64,000 bases of DNA from contig DATMAU010000018.1 in NCBI GenBank assembly GCA_035559775.1, positions 62,001 to 126,000 of the forward strand, given 5' to 3'. The notes beneath the pieces were generated by a model. The model searched no databases, was not told the origin of the DNA, and was given only the letters and a program-made list of their open reading frames with translations. The position numbers and the translations under genes are program-made. Source of the stretch: AG1 sp035559775. GTDB taxonomy: Archaea > Thermoproteota > Thermoprotei_A > Sulfolobales > AG1. Shown in pieces: positions 31,815 through 41,288 of this stretch (position 1 is the first letter of the stretch; each line of letters begins with the position of its first letter).

Positions 31815-32847
31815 TCACACCTATCTCTTTATAGTATTTCAAAGCACCCTCGTTATACGGTATAGTTCCCCCCATGTATTTCACAGCATTCTGGGGTGTC
31901 GTGTCCCTCGCCGGGGCTACTGCTCTCTGGAGAAGATCTAGGTGCTCGAACACTGCTTTAGTTATCTTGTAGGCAACATCGGGTGGTGTATCTTTATGGC
32001 AGACGAACATGTTCCAGAAGCTGAGGGTCTGGGTATCGCTATCAGTGCCGTAAACACTCTTTGGTATAGTGCCTGGTGCAGCGATGCCTGGGTATCTCTT
32101 TGAGAACTCGTTGATCACGTCGTCTGTTACTGGTACCAAATAGATCTTAAGACCCCTCTGGGCAAGTGTTTTCGAGAGCTCCACTATAGAGCCTGTAGGC
32201 ACTCCCCCGCTCCAGAAATAGGCATCTATAGTCCCGTCCCTCAACGCGTTAGCGCTCTCCTCAGCCCCCAGCCTCTCCCACTTCGAGAAATCCTTAGAAG
32301 GATCTATTCCTATTATTCGGAGGAGTAGGAGGGCTTCAACCTCTGTACCGCTGCTGGGGGCTCCTGTGGATACCCTCTTACCCTTGAGATCCTGGAGTGT
32401 CTTGATACCCTTGTCAGCTGTTGTTACTATGTGGAGGTAGTTTGGATACATAGCCCAGAGGATAGAGATAGGTGCTGTAGCGTTCCTAAACCTATCGTGC
32501 TGCCCGGTATAGGCTAGATAGGCCGAGTCTGGGAGGACGGTCGCACAATATATAATGCCGTTGGCAAGGTCTGTCTTATCCCTTATGAGGAGCAGGTTAT
32601 CTATAGACGCTGCTGTCTGGATGCTTGTAGCACTGATATCGGTATAGTTGGATATAATGCCAGCCACGGTTGCTCCGTAGTAGTAGTAAACACCACCCAC
32701 ACCTCCTGTAGCGATCACTACTCTATATTTAACCGCCTGCCCAGCCTGCCCTGCTAGCTGGTTATAGGCTATGAAGCCCGCGATTATAGCTATAACTATC
32801 ACGGCTATTACTACATATAGAGCTGTTTTTGACAGGCCCTTCAACAT
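31807..32847 (-). CDS. TAXI family TRAP transporter solute-binding protein
   Basis: Extracytoplasmic binding protein anchored by an N-terminal hydrophobic helix (LYVVIAVIVIAIIAGFIAYN). After it come VVIATGGVGGVYYYYGATVA, the TAXI hallmark, then LQDLKGKRVSTGAPSSGTEV and AYFWSGGVPTGSI in the ligand-binding lobes. ATG at 32847 places the helix at the N-terminus; a longer frame adds 29 improbable residues. 346 residues is a normal length. Works with the fused permease downstream on the same strand. The ligand may be glutamate or another carboxylate, as known for a few TAXI proteins. Confidence 0.9.
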   Translation of the reverse strand: MLKGLSKTALYVVIAVIVIAIIAGFIAYNQLAGQAGQAVKYRVVIATGGVGGVYYYYGATVAGIISNYTDISATSIQTAASIDNLLLIRDKTDLANGIIYCATVLPDSAYLAYTGQHDRFRNATAPISILWAMYPNYLHIVTTADKGIKTLQDLKGKRVSTGAPSSGTEVEALLLLRIIGIDPSKDFSKWERLGAEESANALRDGTIDAYFWSGGVPTGSIVELSKTLAQRGLKIYLVPVTDDVINEFSKRYPGIAAPGTIPKSVYGTDSDTQTLSFWNMFVCHKDTPPDVAYKITKAVFEHLDLLQRAVAPARDTTPQNAVKYMGGTIPYNEGALKYYKEIGVIK

Positions 32848-33002
32848 AGAAATCCCATGCAGGGTTACCTCTGAGGAATATAAATATTGAATTAAAAATA
32901 TTATACTGATCACTTTATAGTGTGTATAGTCCATATAGCCGTCCTAGCAAGCGATCCTTAACAACCTAGGGAGCGCTTAGATGAGGCTGACACACCGGCC
33001 TG

Positions 33003-33013
33003 ATGCTTTTAAT
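33003..33013 (+). promoter_or_regulatory. TATA-like box of the PAN operon
   Basis: tgcttttaata lies 37 bases before the ATG at 33050. It falls inside the longer possible reading frame, which is why the later start was chosen for the PAN gene. Confidence 0.4.
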
Positions 33014-33049
33014 ATGCTTGTGGTTATAGATTATCTGTGGGCCGTGAGT

Positions 33050-34267
33050 ATGGAGGATAGGGATGACTATGACGATGTAAGCATGGATAGAGATCTTGAG
33101 AGGTATTTGAGATATCTAGAAAGATCTGTTAGAGAGCTCCAGGTTGAGAAGAAAAGCCTTATGGACGAGCTTGGCCAGTGCAGAATAGAGCTTGAGAAGA
33201 TGCTCCAACCACCCCTCATAGAGGCTGTCGTGATAGATGTGCTGCCAGACGGTAGGGTTATTGTTAAGAGCTCCACAGGCCCCAACCTTATAGTTAGTGT
33301 GAGCAGCAGGGTCGACCCCTCAGGCTTGAGACCAGGTGTTTCTGTCGCCCTCAATAACAGGGGGTCGGAGATCGTTGAGATCCTCGGGACTAGAGAGGAT
33401 CCTTTGGTAACTGCTATGAAGCTCGTTGAGAAGCCCAAGACGAGGTACTCCGATATAGGGGGGTTGGAGGAGCAGATCAGAGAGATAAGGGAGGTCGTCG
33501 AGCTACCCCTAAAGAACCCGGAGCTCTTCAGAAAACTCGGGATCGAGCCCCCCAAGGGTGTTCTCCTCCACGGACCCCCAGGGGTTGGTAAAACCCTCCT
33601 AGCGAGAGCTGTTGCTGGGGAGACGAACGCTACGTTTATAAGGCTTGTAGCCTCAGAGCTTGCCCAGAAATTCATAGGGGAGGGGGCTAGGATTGTTAGG
33701 GAGGTTTTCGCCCTCGCTAGGAAGAATGCTCCATCTATAGTGCTTATAGATGAGATAGACGCTATAGCTGCTAAGAGGATAGATATTGGGACGAGCGGTG
33801 AGAGAGAGATCCACAGGACGCTCACCCAGCTCTTAGCAGAGCTCGACGGCTTCGACCCGCTCGATAATGTTAAGATCATAGCTACAACAAACAGGATAGA
33901 TATCCTAGACCCAGCTATTCTAAGACCGGGGAGGTTTGACAGGATCATATATATACCCCTACCGGATAAGAGGGCTAGGAAGGAGATCTTCAGGGTCCAT
34001 ACGAGGAGGCTGAACATAAAGGGAGATATAGATCTCGATATGCTTGCCTCAATAACGGAGGGAGCCTCTGGAGCTGATATAAAGGCTATATGCACAGAGG
34101 CGGGCTATATAGCTATAAGGGCTGGGAGGGACTACATAACCCTCGAAGATCTTGTTGAAGCCGCCAAGAAGATCATGGGTAAGAAGGGATCAGGAGTATC
34201 AGGAGTAGTGGATGTTGAAACACCACCCACAGCACAGAATAGACAGGCTGCTTACCAGCACATCTAG
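33050..34267 (+). CDS. pan: Proteasome-activating nucleotidase (PAN)
   Basis: Hexameric AAA+ unfoldase that feeds proteins to the 20S proteasome. N-terminal coiled coil (RDLERYLRYLERSVRELQVE onward), OB domain (IEAVVIDVLPDGRVIVKSST), then the AAA module: HGPPGVGKTLLARAVA (Walker A, about 175-182), IVLIDEIDAI (Walker B), pore loop KFIGEGARI, ATTNRIDILDPAILRPGRFD (sensor 1 and Arg finger). 405 residues from ATG 33050; a TATA-like box at 33003-33013 argues against the longer frame. The protein ends AAYQHI, so the classical C-terminal hydrophobic-Tyr-x gate-opening motif is not at the terminus. Followed by PUA and PAC2 genes. Confidence 0.92.
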   Translation: MEDRDDYDDVSMDRDLERYLRYLERSVRELQVEKKSLMDELGQCRIELEKMLQPPLIEAVVIDVLPDGRVIVKSSTGPNLIVSVSSRVDPSGLRPGVSVALNNRGSEIVEILGTREDPLVTAMKLVEKPKTRYSDIGGLEEQIREIREVVELPLKNPELFRKLGIEPPKGVLLHGPPGVGKTLLARAVAGETNATFIRLVASELAQKFIGEGARIVREVFALARKNAPSIVLIDEIDAIAAKRIDIGTSGEREIHRTLTQLLAELDGFDPLDNVKIIATTNRIDILDPAILRPGRFDRIIYIPLPDKRARKEIFRVHTRRLNIKGDIDLDMLASITEGASGADIKAICTEAGYIAIRAGRDYITLEDLVEAAKKIMGKKGSGVSGVVDVETPPTAQNRQAAYQHI

Positions 34268-34301
34268 CCGGGGTTTGTTTTTGCAATATAGAGAGCACTT
34301 C

Positions 34302-34799
34302 ATGATTCAAAGACCATCTCCAAAAACCCTCGCAAGGCTTAGAGCTATAGCTGATTACCAGTTCTTCCCAGGAGCTGGTGAGGCATTGATACCAGATAAT
34401 GCTAGGATCATGGTCTCGAGAAATACTGGGAGGGTTAGGGCTGTGGTTGGGGATATGGGGATTCTTGCTAGTATCAGGGCTTCTGATTATAGATATATCC
34501 TCAGATACCCGGGTGCAAGGCTTCTCCACGCCTCAACGGAGCCTCCGCTCCTAAGGGTTTTTGTCGCGAACGAGGTTGCTGACGAGATAAGGAGGGGTGG
34601 GAATCTCTTTGCGAGGCATGTTCTATATATGGATGAGGATCTCAGGCCATGGGATGAGGTCCTAATAGTTGATGAGGATGACAGGCTATGCGGTGTTGGG
34701 AGGCTCATTCTATCACCGAGCGAGATTCTATATTTTACCAGGGGAGTTGCAGTAATAACTAGGGATAGTGAGTGGAGCGGTGGAAGGGTAGAAGGATAA
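34302..34799 (+). CDS. PUA-domain RNA-binding protein
   Basis: About 165 residues. The C-terminal half is a PUA domain: LLRVFVANEVADEIRRGGNL, FARHVLYMDEDLRPWDEVLI and DRLCGVGRLILSPSEILYF, the last being the typical Gly-rich closing strand. The N-terminal half (LARLRAIADYQFFPGAGEAL, MVSRNTGRVRAVV) matches the pre-PUA region of stand-alone archaeal PUA proteins. ATG at 34302 is preferred to a frame opening inside the PAN gene. It overlaps the PAC2 gene by 28 bases. Probably binds tRNA or rRNA. Confidence 0.78.
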   Translation: MIQRPSPKTLARLRAIADYQFFPGAGEALIPDNARIMVSRNTGRVRAVVGDMGILASIRASDYRYILRYPGARLLHASTEPPLLRVFVANEVADEIRRGGNLFARHVLYMDEDLRPWDEVLIVDEDDRLCGVGRLILSPSEILYFTRGVAVITRDSEWSGGRVEG

Positions 34800-35518
34800 G
34801 GATTATTGTTACAGAGCCTCTGGAAGCTATGAGGAGGAATGGAGAGCTAGTCCTGATCACTGGCTTCCCGGGATTCGGTGCTGTTGGGTATATAACGACG
34901 AGATATATTGTTGAGGCTATGAAGCTCAAGAGGATAGGCTATGTGATCACAAAATACATGCCCGACGTTGTCTCGATAGAGGGTGATAGGAGATTCAGCT
35001 TCCCCCACGAGATCTACTCGAAGGAGGGGAGCGGCTTAATAGTGCTTGTCAACAGTATTGTGCCAAACATACATGAGAGGGTCGAGTTCGCCGAGTCTAT
35101 TGTTAGATGGAGTATTGAGAACAAGATCAACGAGATCATATTAATAGGAGGCCTAGACCCTAGTGTTAGGAGATCCCAGGATGATATCCTCAGATGGACT
35201 GGGAATAGCTGGGGTAAGAGGGTTCTGAAGGAACCAACAATGGATAGGGGTCTCATAATAGTGGGGCCTCTAGCAATAATACTGATGTTCACAGAGATCC
35301 TTGGACAGCCAGCAACAGTTATACTACCCTATGCCGAGAGGGAGAGACCAGATCCCAGGGCGGCTTCGGTTGCTGTTAAGAAGATCTCAGAGATCTTTGG
35401 CGTAGAGATAGATATCCAGGATCTCATAAAACATGCAGAGACAATGGAGGAGATAGAGAGGAAGATAAGGGAGCACATGGAGATCCCTGAGAAGAGGGTC
35501 ACAGGCTATCACATGTAG
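34772..35518 (+). CDS. PAC2 family proteasome assembly chaperone
   Basis: Homologue of the archaeal PbaA/PbaB and eukaryotic PAC2 chaperones. The family core begins ELVLITGFPGFGAVGYITTR and continues MPDVVSIEGDRRFSFPHEIY, LIVLVNSIVPNIHERVEFAE and IILIGGLDPS. 248 residues, ending in a helical tail and VTGYHM. GTG start overlaps the PUA gene. Adjacent to PAN, so assembly or docking to the 20S core is likely; no proteasome alpha or beta subunit is in the window. The C-terminal Tyr is third from last, near but not at the canonical HbYX position. Confidence 0.88.
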   Translation: MERWKGRRIRIIVTEPLEAMRRNGELVLITGFPGFGAVGYITTRYIVEAMKLKRIGYVITKYMPDVVSIEGDRRFSFPHEIYSKEGSGLIVLVNSIVPNIHERVEFAESIVRWSIENKINEIILIGGLDPSVRRSQDDILRWTGNSWGKRVLKEPTMDRGLIIVGPLAIILMFTEILGQPATVILPYAERERPDPRAASVAVKKISEIFGVEIDIQDLIKHAETMEEIERKIREHMEIPEKRVTGYHM

Positions 35519-35595
35519 CTAGAAACACCGAACAATTTGAAGAATATCCATGAAGACGGGATTTGGCTTATATCTAAAACAAGCCCTAGACAGGA

Positions 35596-35967
35596 TTATA
35601 CGTTGATCATGACCTGCATAAACATGCCGTGGATCTGTGGAAGATCTATGGTTGCTGTAGATCCAGAATCGTTTGTAGGCTCCTTCCTAACATAGAGAAT
35701 AGATCCCGCTTCTCTATTGCTTGACAGCTTCTCGGATCTTGTTGCTTTGAGCACGAGATCAACTATAGCCTCGCAGGTAGCATTACCATCAACCCTAGCC
35801 ATAAAGTCCCCAATCCTTATAGCCTTCTCACCACCCAGGAGATCTATTGAGGGCTTCACATAGGCCTCTATACCATGCACAGACCTAAGGATCCTCGCAG
35901 CCTGGAGCGCGAGCCTTAGGAGCTTAAAGCTATCCTCATCAGACCCTCCTAGAACCTCTATATCCAA
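35596..35967 (-). CDS. Hypothetical protein, possibly thioredoxin-fold-like
   Basis: 123 residues starting IEVLGGSDEDSFKLLRLALQ, a beta-strand and helix arrangement reminiscent of small thioredoxin-like proteins, followed by RIGDFMARVDGNATCEAIVD, similar to the fold's second half. The usual Cys-x2-Cys is absent (SDEDSF occupies its place). The fold match is tentative. Divergent from the next gene with a short AT/GC mixed promoter region between them. Confidence 0.55.
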   Translation of the reverse strand: MDIEVLGGSDEDSFKLLRLALQAARILRSVHGIEAYVKPSIDLLGGEKAIRIGDFMARVDGNATCEAIVDLVLKATRSEKLSSNREAGSILYVRKEPTNDSGSTATIDLPQIHGMFMQVMINV

Positions 35968-36024
35968 GGATAAGCCCCGGGAATCCAGCTTATCAGCCCC
36001 CCAGCCTTATAAGCACGGGGAGCC

Positions 36025-36279
36025 ATGGCCGTCTGGTTTGCTCACATGAGATCCCCTCTAGGGACTAGTGTGAGGATAGGCTATGTAGCGATAATAGATG
36101 TGGGGGATAAGAAAGAACTCGAGGATCTTGCTAGAAAGCTTGGATCCTATAGACTCGAAATCCTATGCCCAGAAAACCTTGATGACCTTTATAAAGCATC
36201 AACACTAGATCCAGACGCGGTTGATACTATGAAGAGTTGCGGAGATAGATGCTGCGTTTTAGTAGCATATGCCCAGTAG
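36025..36279 (+). CDS. Hypothetical protein (about 80 aa)
   Basis: Small protein with one alpha/beta unit, VRIGYVAIIDVGDKKELEDL and LGSYRLEILCPENLDDLYK, and a Cys-rich end KSCGDRCCVLVAYAQ. No family recognised. A TATA-like box (ccttataagc) at 36004-36013 is too close to the first ATG, so the second ATG (36046, MRSPLGTS) may be the true start. Divergent from the gene at 35596-35967, possibly coregulated. Confidence 0.55.
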   Translation: MAVWFAHMRSPLGTSVRIGYVAIIDVGDKKELEDLARKLGSYRLEILCPENLDDLYKASTLDPDAVDTMKSCGDRCCVLVAYAQ

Positions 36280-36369
36280 ATCTGTGTTCCGAGACAGCTA
36301 GACAGTCTTAGAACCATATATAGCATAGACTGTTTATTTAGGCTTAGGAACAACATCTAGGGAACAGGC

Positions 36370-38100
36370 TTGAGCAGTAATAGCACTATGAGTGGTGCGA
36401 GAGCCCTCCTAGAGATGCTTAGAGGCTATGAGGTTAGACATGTATTCGGATTACCTGGAGAGACCACGCTAGAACTATATATGGAGTGGCATAACTACCC
36501 AGAGATCAAGCATATAATGGCTAGGGATGAGAGGAACGCCTGCTACATGGCAGACGCCTATGCCAGGGCTTCTTATAAGCCTGGTATCTGTGAATCTCCA
36601 AGCCCTGGTGCGGCTCACATAGTCCCTGCTGTTGTTGAGGCCTATAGATCCTCTGTCCCAATGATAGCTATCACGACAGATGTCCCCCTCCATCTTGAGA
36701 GGAGGAACATGCTCACATCATATGATCAGTCATCGATCTTCAGAGCGATTACCAAGGAGACTATAACGATCACAAGGGCGAGCGAGATACCCCATATAGT
36801 GAGGAGGGCTTTTAGAATAGCAACAACGGGAAAGCCTGGACCTGTTCATCTAAGAATACCCATGGATGTTTTGGAAGAAGAGACCGTGTTCAGCGATATC
36901 TATGCTCAGAAGGAGTTCTCGAGATACCCTGGGCATAGGTTTGCCGCTAGCACCGATTCGATCAAGAAAGCCCTAGATCTCATCTTAAGCAGTGAGAACC
37001 CCCTCATAGTGTGTGGGCAGGGAGCGCTATACTCACAAGCATGGGATGAGGTTAGGGAGCTTGCAGAACTCCTCGGAATACCTGTTGCAACCACAACGAT
37101 GGGTAAGGGGTGCTTCCCAGAGGATCACCCACTATCGATCGGTGTTATAGGTGCTAGGGGTGGGACGAGCTTTTCCAACAAGATCCTTAGTGAATCTGAT
37201 CTCGTATTCTATATAGGAGCAGATCTCGACTCCATAGCAACCAACACATGGAGCCTCCCAAAACCTCTAGAGGGTAGAAAGATAATCCATCTAGATATAA
37301 GCGAGGCTAATGTTTCGAATAACTATCCAGAAGCCCTGAGCCTCATAGGGGATGCAAAGGCTACGTTGAGGGTTATGATAGATATGCTGGGTAGGAGGAT
37401 TGTGAGAGATTATGAAGAGAGCCCTAGGATTAGGGATCTTATTGCTAGGAGGAGGAAGTACGAGGAATCTCTGAAGAAATATATGGATTACGGGGAGCTT
37501 GTAAACCCTCTAAGGCTTGTGAAGGAGCTTGAGAGAAAAATCCCAGGAGATCACTTGATAGTAGCAGACCCAGGTGTGGGAGCGATCTACATGCTAGCCT
37601 TCTACAAAGTCAAAAAAGCTGGGAGAAGTATTATAACCAACTACTCTATAGGATCTCTCGGATACGCTATACCAGCCTCCGTGGGGGCTTATTTCGCAAG
37701 GCCTGATAGCTATATTGTGGTTCTAACGGGCGATGGAAGCTTTGGACTCAACACTGGGGAGCTTGAGACGATAGCCAGGGTTAGGGGTAATATAAAGATC
37801 TTCCTGTTCAATAACAATAGCTATGGCTGGATAAGGGCTGAGATATTCTATAAACACGGAGCAGGGTTCTTTGCAACGGATTTCAAGCCTGTGGATTACG
37901 TTAAAATAGCTGAGGGCTTTGGGATAGAGGCTATGAGGGTAGAGAGTAACAACGAGATCGAGAGAACACTGGATAGAGTATTTAGGAACAGAGATCCGGT
38001 CTTAGTCGAGGTCTTGGTAGAGCCTCAGGATAAGCTATGCCCACCAGTCCCAGCATGGGTTAGAAGAGCCGAGGAGCTTGGTGTGAAGTATATCTATTAG
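36370..38100 (+). CDS. Thiamine diphosphate-dependent enzyme, acetolactate synthase-like
   Basis: Three-domain ThDP enzyme of 576 residues. The activating Glu is in FGLPGETTLELY near residue 29, the central domain holds VCGQGALYSQAWDEVRELAE and LDSIATNTWSLP, and the cofactor motif GDGSFGLNTGELETIARVRG extends to NNNSYGW. The closest groups are acetolactate synthase catalytic subunits and related decarboxylases or carboligases. No small regulatory subunit gene (ilvN) or other branched-chain gene is adjacent, so a role outside valine synthesis is plausible. TTG start. Confidence 0.8.
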   Translation: MSSNSTMSGARALLEMLRGYEVRHVFGLPGETTLELYMEWHNYPEIKHIMARDERNACYMADAYARASYKPGICESPSPGAAHIVPAVVEAYRSSVPMIAITTDVPLHLERRNMLTSYDQSSIFRAITKETITITRASEIPHIVRRAFRIATTGKPGPVHLRIPMDVLEEETVFSDIYAQKEFSRYPGHRFAASTDSIKKALDLILSSENPLIVCGQGALYSQAWDEVRELAELLGIPVATTTMGKGCFPEDHPLSIGVIGARGGTSFSNKILSESDLVFYIGADLDSIATNTWSLPKPLEGRKIIHLDISEANVSNNYPEALSLIGDAKATLRVMIDMLGRRIVRDYEESPRIRDLIARRRKYEESLKKYMDYGELVNPLRLVKELERKIPGDHLIVADPGVGAIYMLAFYKVKKAGRSIITNYSIGSLGYAIPASVGAYFARPDSYIVVLTGDGSFGLNTGELETIARVRGNIKIFLFNNNSYGWIRAEIFYKHGAGFFATDFKPVDYVKIAEGFGIEAMRVESNNEIERTLDRVFRNRDPVLVEVLVEPQDKLCPPVPAWVRRAEELGVKYIY

Positions 38101-38126
38101 AACACAGGATCTATAGGGATCGGGGA

Positions 38127-38768
38127 TTGGAGACGGAGCAGAGGGTTAAGGAAGCTATATATAGGTATCTAGCAGGTGATAAGAGCTATGAGGATCTGTT
38201 AAAGACGTTGCCAGAGATCCAAGGGGATCTATCTAGAGTAAGGCTAGCTATGGAATATATATCAAGAGGAGGGGATCCAGAGAGGATCTCAGATCTCTTG
38301 AGCTGGAGGGATTTCGAGGAGTTCGTCTCAAAAGCCATGGAGCTAAACGGCATGGATGTTGCTAGAGGGATAAGAGCCCCACCACCAAGAGGCTTCGAAA
38401 TAGATGTCCTCGGAGTAGACACAATATCCAGGATAGCCCTCATGGTTGACTGCAAGCATTGGGGCAGGGTTAGGGGGATTTCGAGCGTCTCAGTCTCAAT
38501 GATAGAGAGGGCTAAGAGAGCTCTCTCAAGATGCGACCTAATAGCCAGGATCCTTGAGAGCTTTAGAGAGGCTAGAGAACTCTACCTAGCTATAGTTACA
38601 CTTAGAGAGACTAGCATTAGGAGCTATGGTAACGTATTCATAGTCCCTATATATAGGTTTAGGGATTTCCTGCAAAACATAAAGCTATACTCAGAAGAGC
38701 TGGGCATAGAACCCCTACCCAACCCATGCTTTCTCAGATATTCTCTAGATAGTTATCTATCAAAGTGA
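38127..38768 (+). CDS. PD-(D/E)XK nuclease-fold protein
   Basis: Restriction-endonuclease-like protein of 213 residues. The motif order fits an Mrr-type core: acidic helix in SWRDFEEFVSKAMELNG, FEIDVLG (Asp93) and MVDCKHW (Asp108-x-Lys110, a variant of the more usual Glu/Gln-x-Lys). The N-terminal 55 residues form a separate helical domain. TTG start 27 bases after the ThDP enzyme. Could be a DNA repair or restriction nuclease; no modification enzyme is adjacent. Confidence 0.68.
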   Translation: METEQRVKEAIYRYLAGDKSYEDLLKTLPEIQGDLSRVRLAMEYISRGGDPERISDLLSWRDFEEFVSKAMELNGMDVARGIRAPPPRGFEIDVLGVDTISRIALMVDCKHWGRVRGISSVSVSMIERAKRALSRCDLIARILESFREARELYLAIVTLRETSIRSYGNVFIVPIYRFRDFLQNIKLYSEELGIEPLPNPCFLRYSLDSYLSK

Positions 38769-38953
38769 GTTCCAAGGTTTCTAGTATGTGGAGCTAACTA
38801 TTGCTGTAGGGCTGCGTTTCTAAGATCTCGTAAAATATTACGAGATATTTAATGTATACTGGCAACTCCCGACCCTCACGGCATATTAGCAAGGACTTTA
38901 GGGACGAGCGCCCAGTAGTTGAAGGTTCCTTAAGAAGGATCCTATTTTGAGCT

Positions 38954-40147
38954 TCAGAGTAGTTTTTCCACATAGTTAGCAAATATTTTTGAGAGTTCTT
39001 TTTTGTCGAACTTACGTGCTACGGATCTTATCTTCTCTCTATCAAACATGCCCAGGTTTTGAGCCATGCTTGCTATCCCTTCTCCTATTTCTTTTGGGTC
39101 GTTGGTGTCGAGATACACTCCCAGATTATTGCTTTTTATGAAGTACTCTATATGTGAGGGGCTTGGTCCGAAGGCTAGTATTGGTAGCCCTGCAGCTGCA
39201 TACTCATATATAACTGTTCTTGTGCTGGTTATGTTCCATGGATCCTTCTGTCTAGGTCTGCCTAGCAGGGCTAAGTCGGATAGTATTAGTTCTTTCACCA
39301 TCGATTCCCTCTCCAAGTATCCTGTGAATATAACATCATTCCCGAACCCTTTGCTCTTTGCAAGCTTCATGAGGCTTTCTTTTAGGGGTCCTTCCCCTAT
39401 GATTTTCAATCTTATCCTCCCGCTACCAAGTATTTTTCTCGCCTCGCCAAAGCCCATGATGATCTTATCTACCATATGGTATCTCCAGCTCAGATCGCCT
39501 AGAAACACTGCCTCGACATAGCTCTTATCCTTTCTATGTGTGATTGCTCCATATATTTTATCATAGAGCTCTACATCAACACCGTTGTGGATAACCTCGA
39601 TATTCTTAGCACCAGCTATCTTCTCGAGAGCTATTTTCTGAGCCTCTGTGACAGCGATCAAGAGATCTGCTTCAGCATAGATATCGCCTAACCCCCTATA
39701 ATAGATAGACCTGGAGAATCTCCTAAACAACCCACCAGAAACATGGAGCTCTATAAGGTCGTGAACATCTATAACAAACGGGACGCCAAGAGATCTTGAG
39801 AGCCAGTGACCGAGATAAACAGCATCAACCGGGGGGTGGGCGGAGATAACCAGAGAGGGTTTAACCTTCTCAGCATAGCTGGAGACAGCGGGCCTAAGCA
39901 TATAGATATTCCTGAGGAAAGTAAGGATCCTGCCAAGAGATCCGGATCCTATGGTTGGGTAGTTTATAACAAGCTCCCCATGATCACCAATCCTGATACC
40001 ACCACCAACCCTCGGAGTAACCTGGATCACGGTAACATTATGACCCCTCCTCCTAAGCTCTCCCACGAAATAATAGTTCCTAATACCATTAGCAGTCTCA
40101 GGCGGAGGATAGAAACCAACTATATAGATTATATTCAACACAAACAC
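38954..40147 (-). CDS. Glycosyltransferase family 4 (GT-B) protein
   Basis: GT-B fold transferase. N-terminal GFYPPPETANGIRNYYFVGE with Gly-rich loop, HPPVDAVYLGHWLSRSLG and VIDVHDLIEL; C-terminal VIHNGVDVELYD, FLGDLSWRYHM, KIIGEGPLKESLMK, and the EX7E-like segment YEYAAAGLPILAFG. 397 residues. Next to a GT2 gene nine bases upstream on the same strand, so the pair probably adds successive sugars to a surface glycan or protein-linked oligosaccharide. Confidence 0.87.
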   Translation of the reverse strand: MFVLNIIYIVGFYPPPETANGIRNYYFVGELRRRGHNVTVIQVTPRVGGGIRIGDHGELVINYPTIGSGSLGRILTFLRNIYMLRPAVSSYAEKVKPSLVISAHPPVDAVYLGHWLSRSLGVPFVIDVHDLIELHVSGGLFRRFSRSIYYRGLGDIYAEADLLIAVTEAQKIALEKIAGAKNIEVIHNGVDVELYDKIYGAITHRKDKSYVEAVFLGDLSWRYHMVDKIIMGFGEARKILGSGRIRLKIIGEGPLKESLMKLAKSKGFGNDVIFTGYLERESMVKELILSDLALLGRPRQKDPWNITSTRTVIYEYAAAGLPILAFGPSPSHIEYFIKSNNLGVYLDTNDPKEIGEGIASMAQNLGMFDREKIRSVARKFDKKELSKIFANYVEKLL

Positions 40148-40155
40148 CCAGCATA

Positions 40156-41115
40156 CTATGACTTATTCTCACACCATCTATACTTGCCGCTCTCCCAATA
40201 CCTCTTTACAAGGCTTGGTAGCTCTCCATATTTTGACTCGTCATACCTTGGCAGCTTCTCGATCATATCCCTAATGATCCTGCATCCAATCTCCTCAAGA
40301 TCCCCTGTCCCATAGATCTCCTTAGCCTTCATAGAAGCGTATTCCTCATAGGAGATCCCCTTCTTAGCCGCTTCATAGAATCCAGATTTATCACGCCACC
40401 AGAGATCTCTGATGGCGAGCCTCACAGGTTTTTTAACAAGGGCTAGATGTACCCCTAGGATCTTGTCTATATAGACTACCTTATATAGCCATAATGGGGC
40501 GATAAGGAGTTCAAATTGAAGTCCACTGACATATACTTCCTTGTATTTCAGTCTCTTGGAATATGTATAGAGCCAGTGCTCTACTTGATAAGGTTTATCG
40601 CTGCATACGTGGTAAATATCGCCACAGAGAGCTAGCCATGGCCAGTAAATAAGGTAATGTCTCCTAGGATCCAGGCTCTCTATGAGAGCCCTAATAAAAC
40701 TGACCGAATCCTCCTTCAAGACATAATCTCCATCCCAGAAAAGGATCCATCTATAGCTAGTCTCAGCCAGAATCATATTCCTCTTGTCTGCAAGACTGCC
40801 TGGAGGGATCCAGCGGTACTTTATATTTAACCCAGCCTCGTCTCTGAGTCTCATGACAATGTTAGGGGTATTATCGCTAGACGAGTCAAAAACTACATAT
40901 TCATCAACCAGATCCTTTATAGATAACAAAGCAGGCTCAATCCATTCCTCTTCATTATATACAGCAACCATAGCCGAGATCCCCTGAGGCCTCTTCCTAG
41001 GATCTTCCCTTAATCCCGCATAGAATGCTATCGATGAGACTATATTTCTTAGAGCAAAAGTACCTCTTCTACCCAGTATTCTTCGAATAATAACTCTATA
41101 ATCACTTCTCCTCAT
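40156..41115 (-). CDS. Glycosyltransferase family 2 protein
   Basis: GT-A transferase of 319 residues. GISAMVAVYNEEEWIEPALL opens the nucleotide-binding fold, DEYVVFDSSSDNTPNIV follows, and WILFWDGDYVLKEDS provides the Asp-x-Asp metal motif. An N-terminal basic leader of about 45 residues and a C-terminal helical part containing KKGISYEEYASMKAKEIYG. Same strand and only eight bases from the GT4 gene, so probably one operon. Confidence 0.85.
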   Translation of the reverse strand: MRRSDYRVIIRRILGRRGTFALRNIVSSIAFYAGLREDPRKRPQGISAMVAVYNEEEWIEPALLSIKDLVDEYVVFDSSSDNTPNIVMRLRDEAGLNIKYRWIPPGSLADKRNMILAETSYRWILFWDGDYVLKEDSVSFIRALIESLDPRRHYLIYWPWLALCGDIYHVCSDKPYQVEHWLYTYSKRLKYKEVYVSGLQFELLIAPLWLYKVVYIDKILGVHLALVKKPVRLAIRDLWWRDKSGFYEAAKKGISYEEYASMKAKEIYGTGDLEEIGCRIIRDMIEKLPRYDESKYGELPSLVKRYWESGKYRWCENKS

Positions 41116-41288
41116 TCTCCCCTAATAAGCAGTATAGTTCATGGCTTATAATCGTTAGGAGGACTGGGTTCTCCAACACTACTCACGGATTTGGCGCCGG
41201 TTATATTAATAATCATAGTGATAAGCCGCTCTAAGCCGGATAGCATGTCTCCAATATATTTCTTCTACCTCTCTAAGCTGTTGATACG

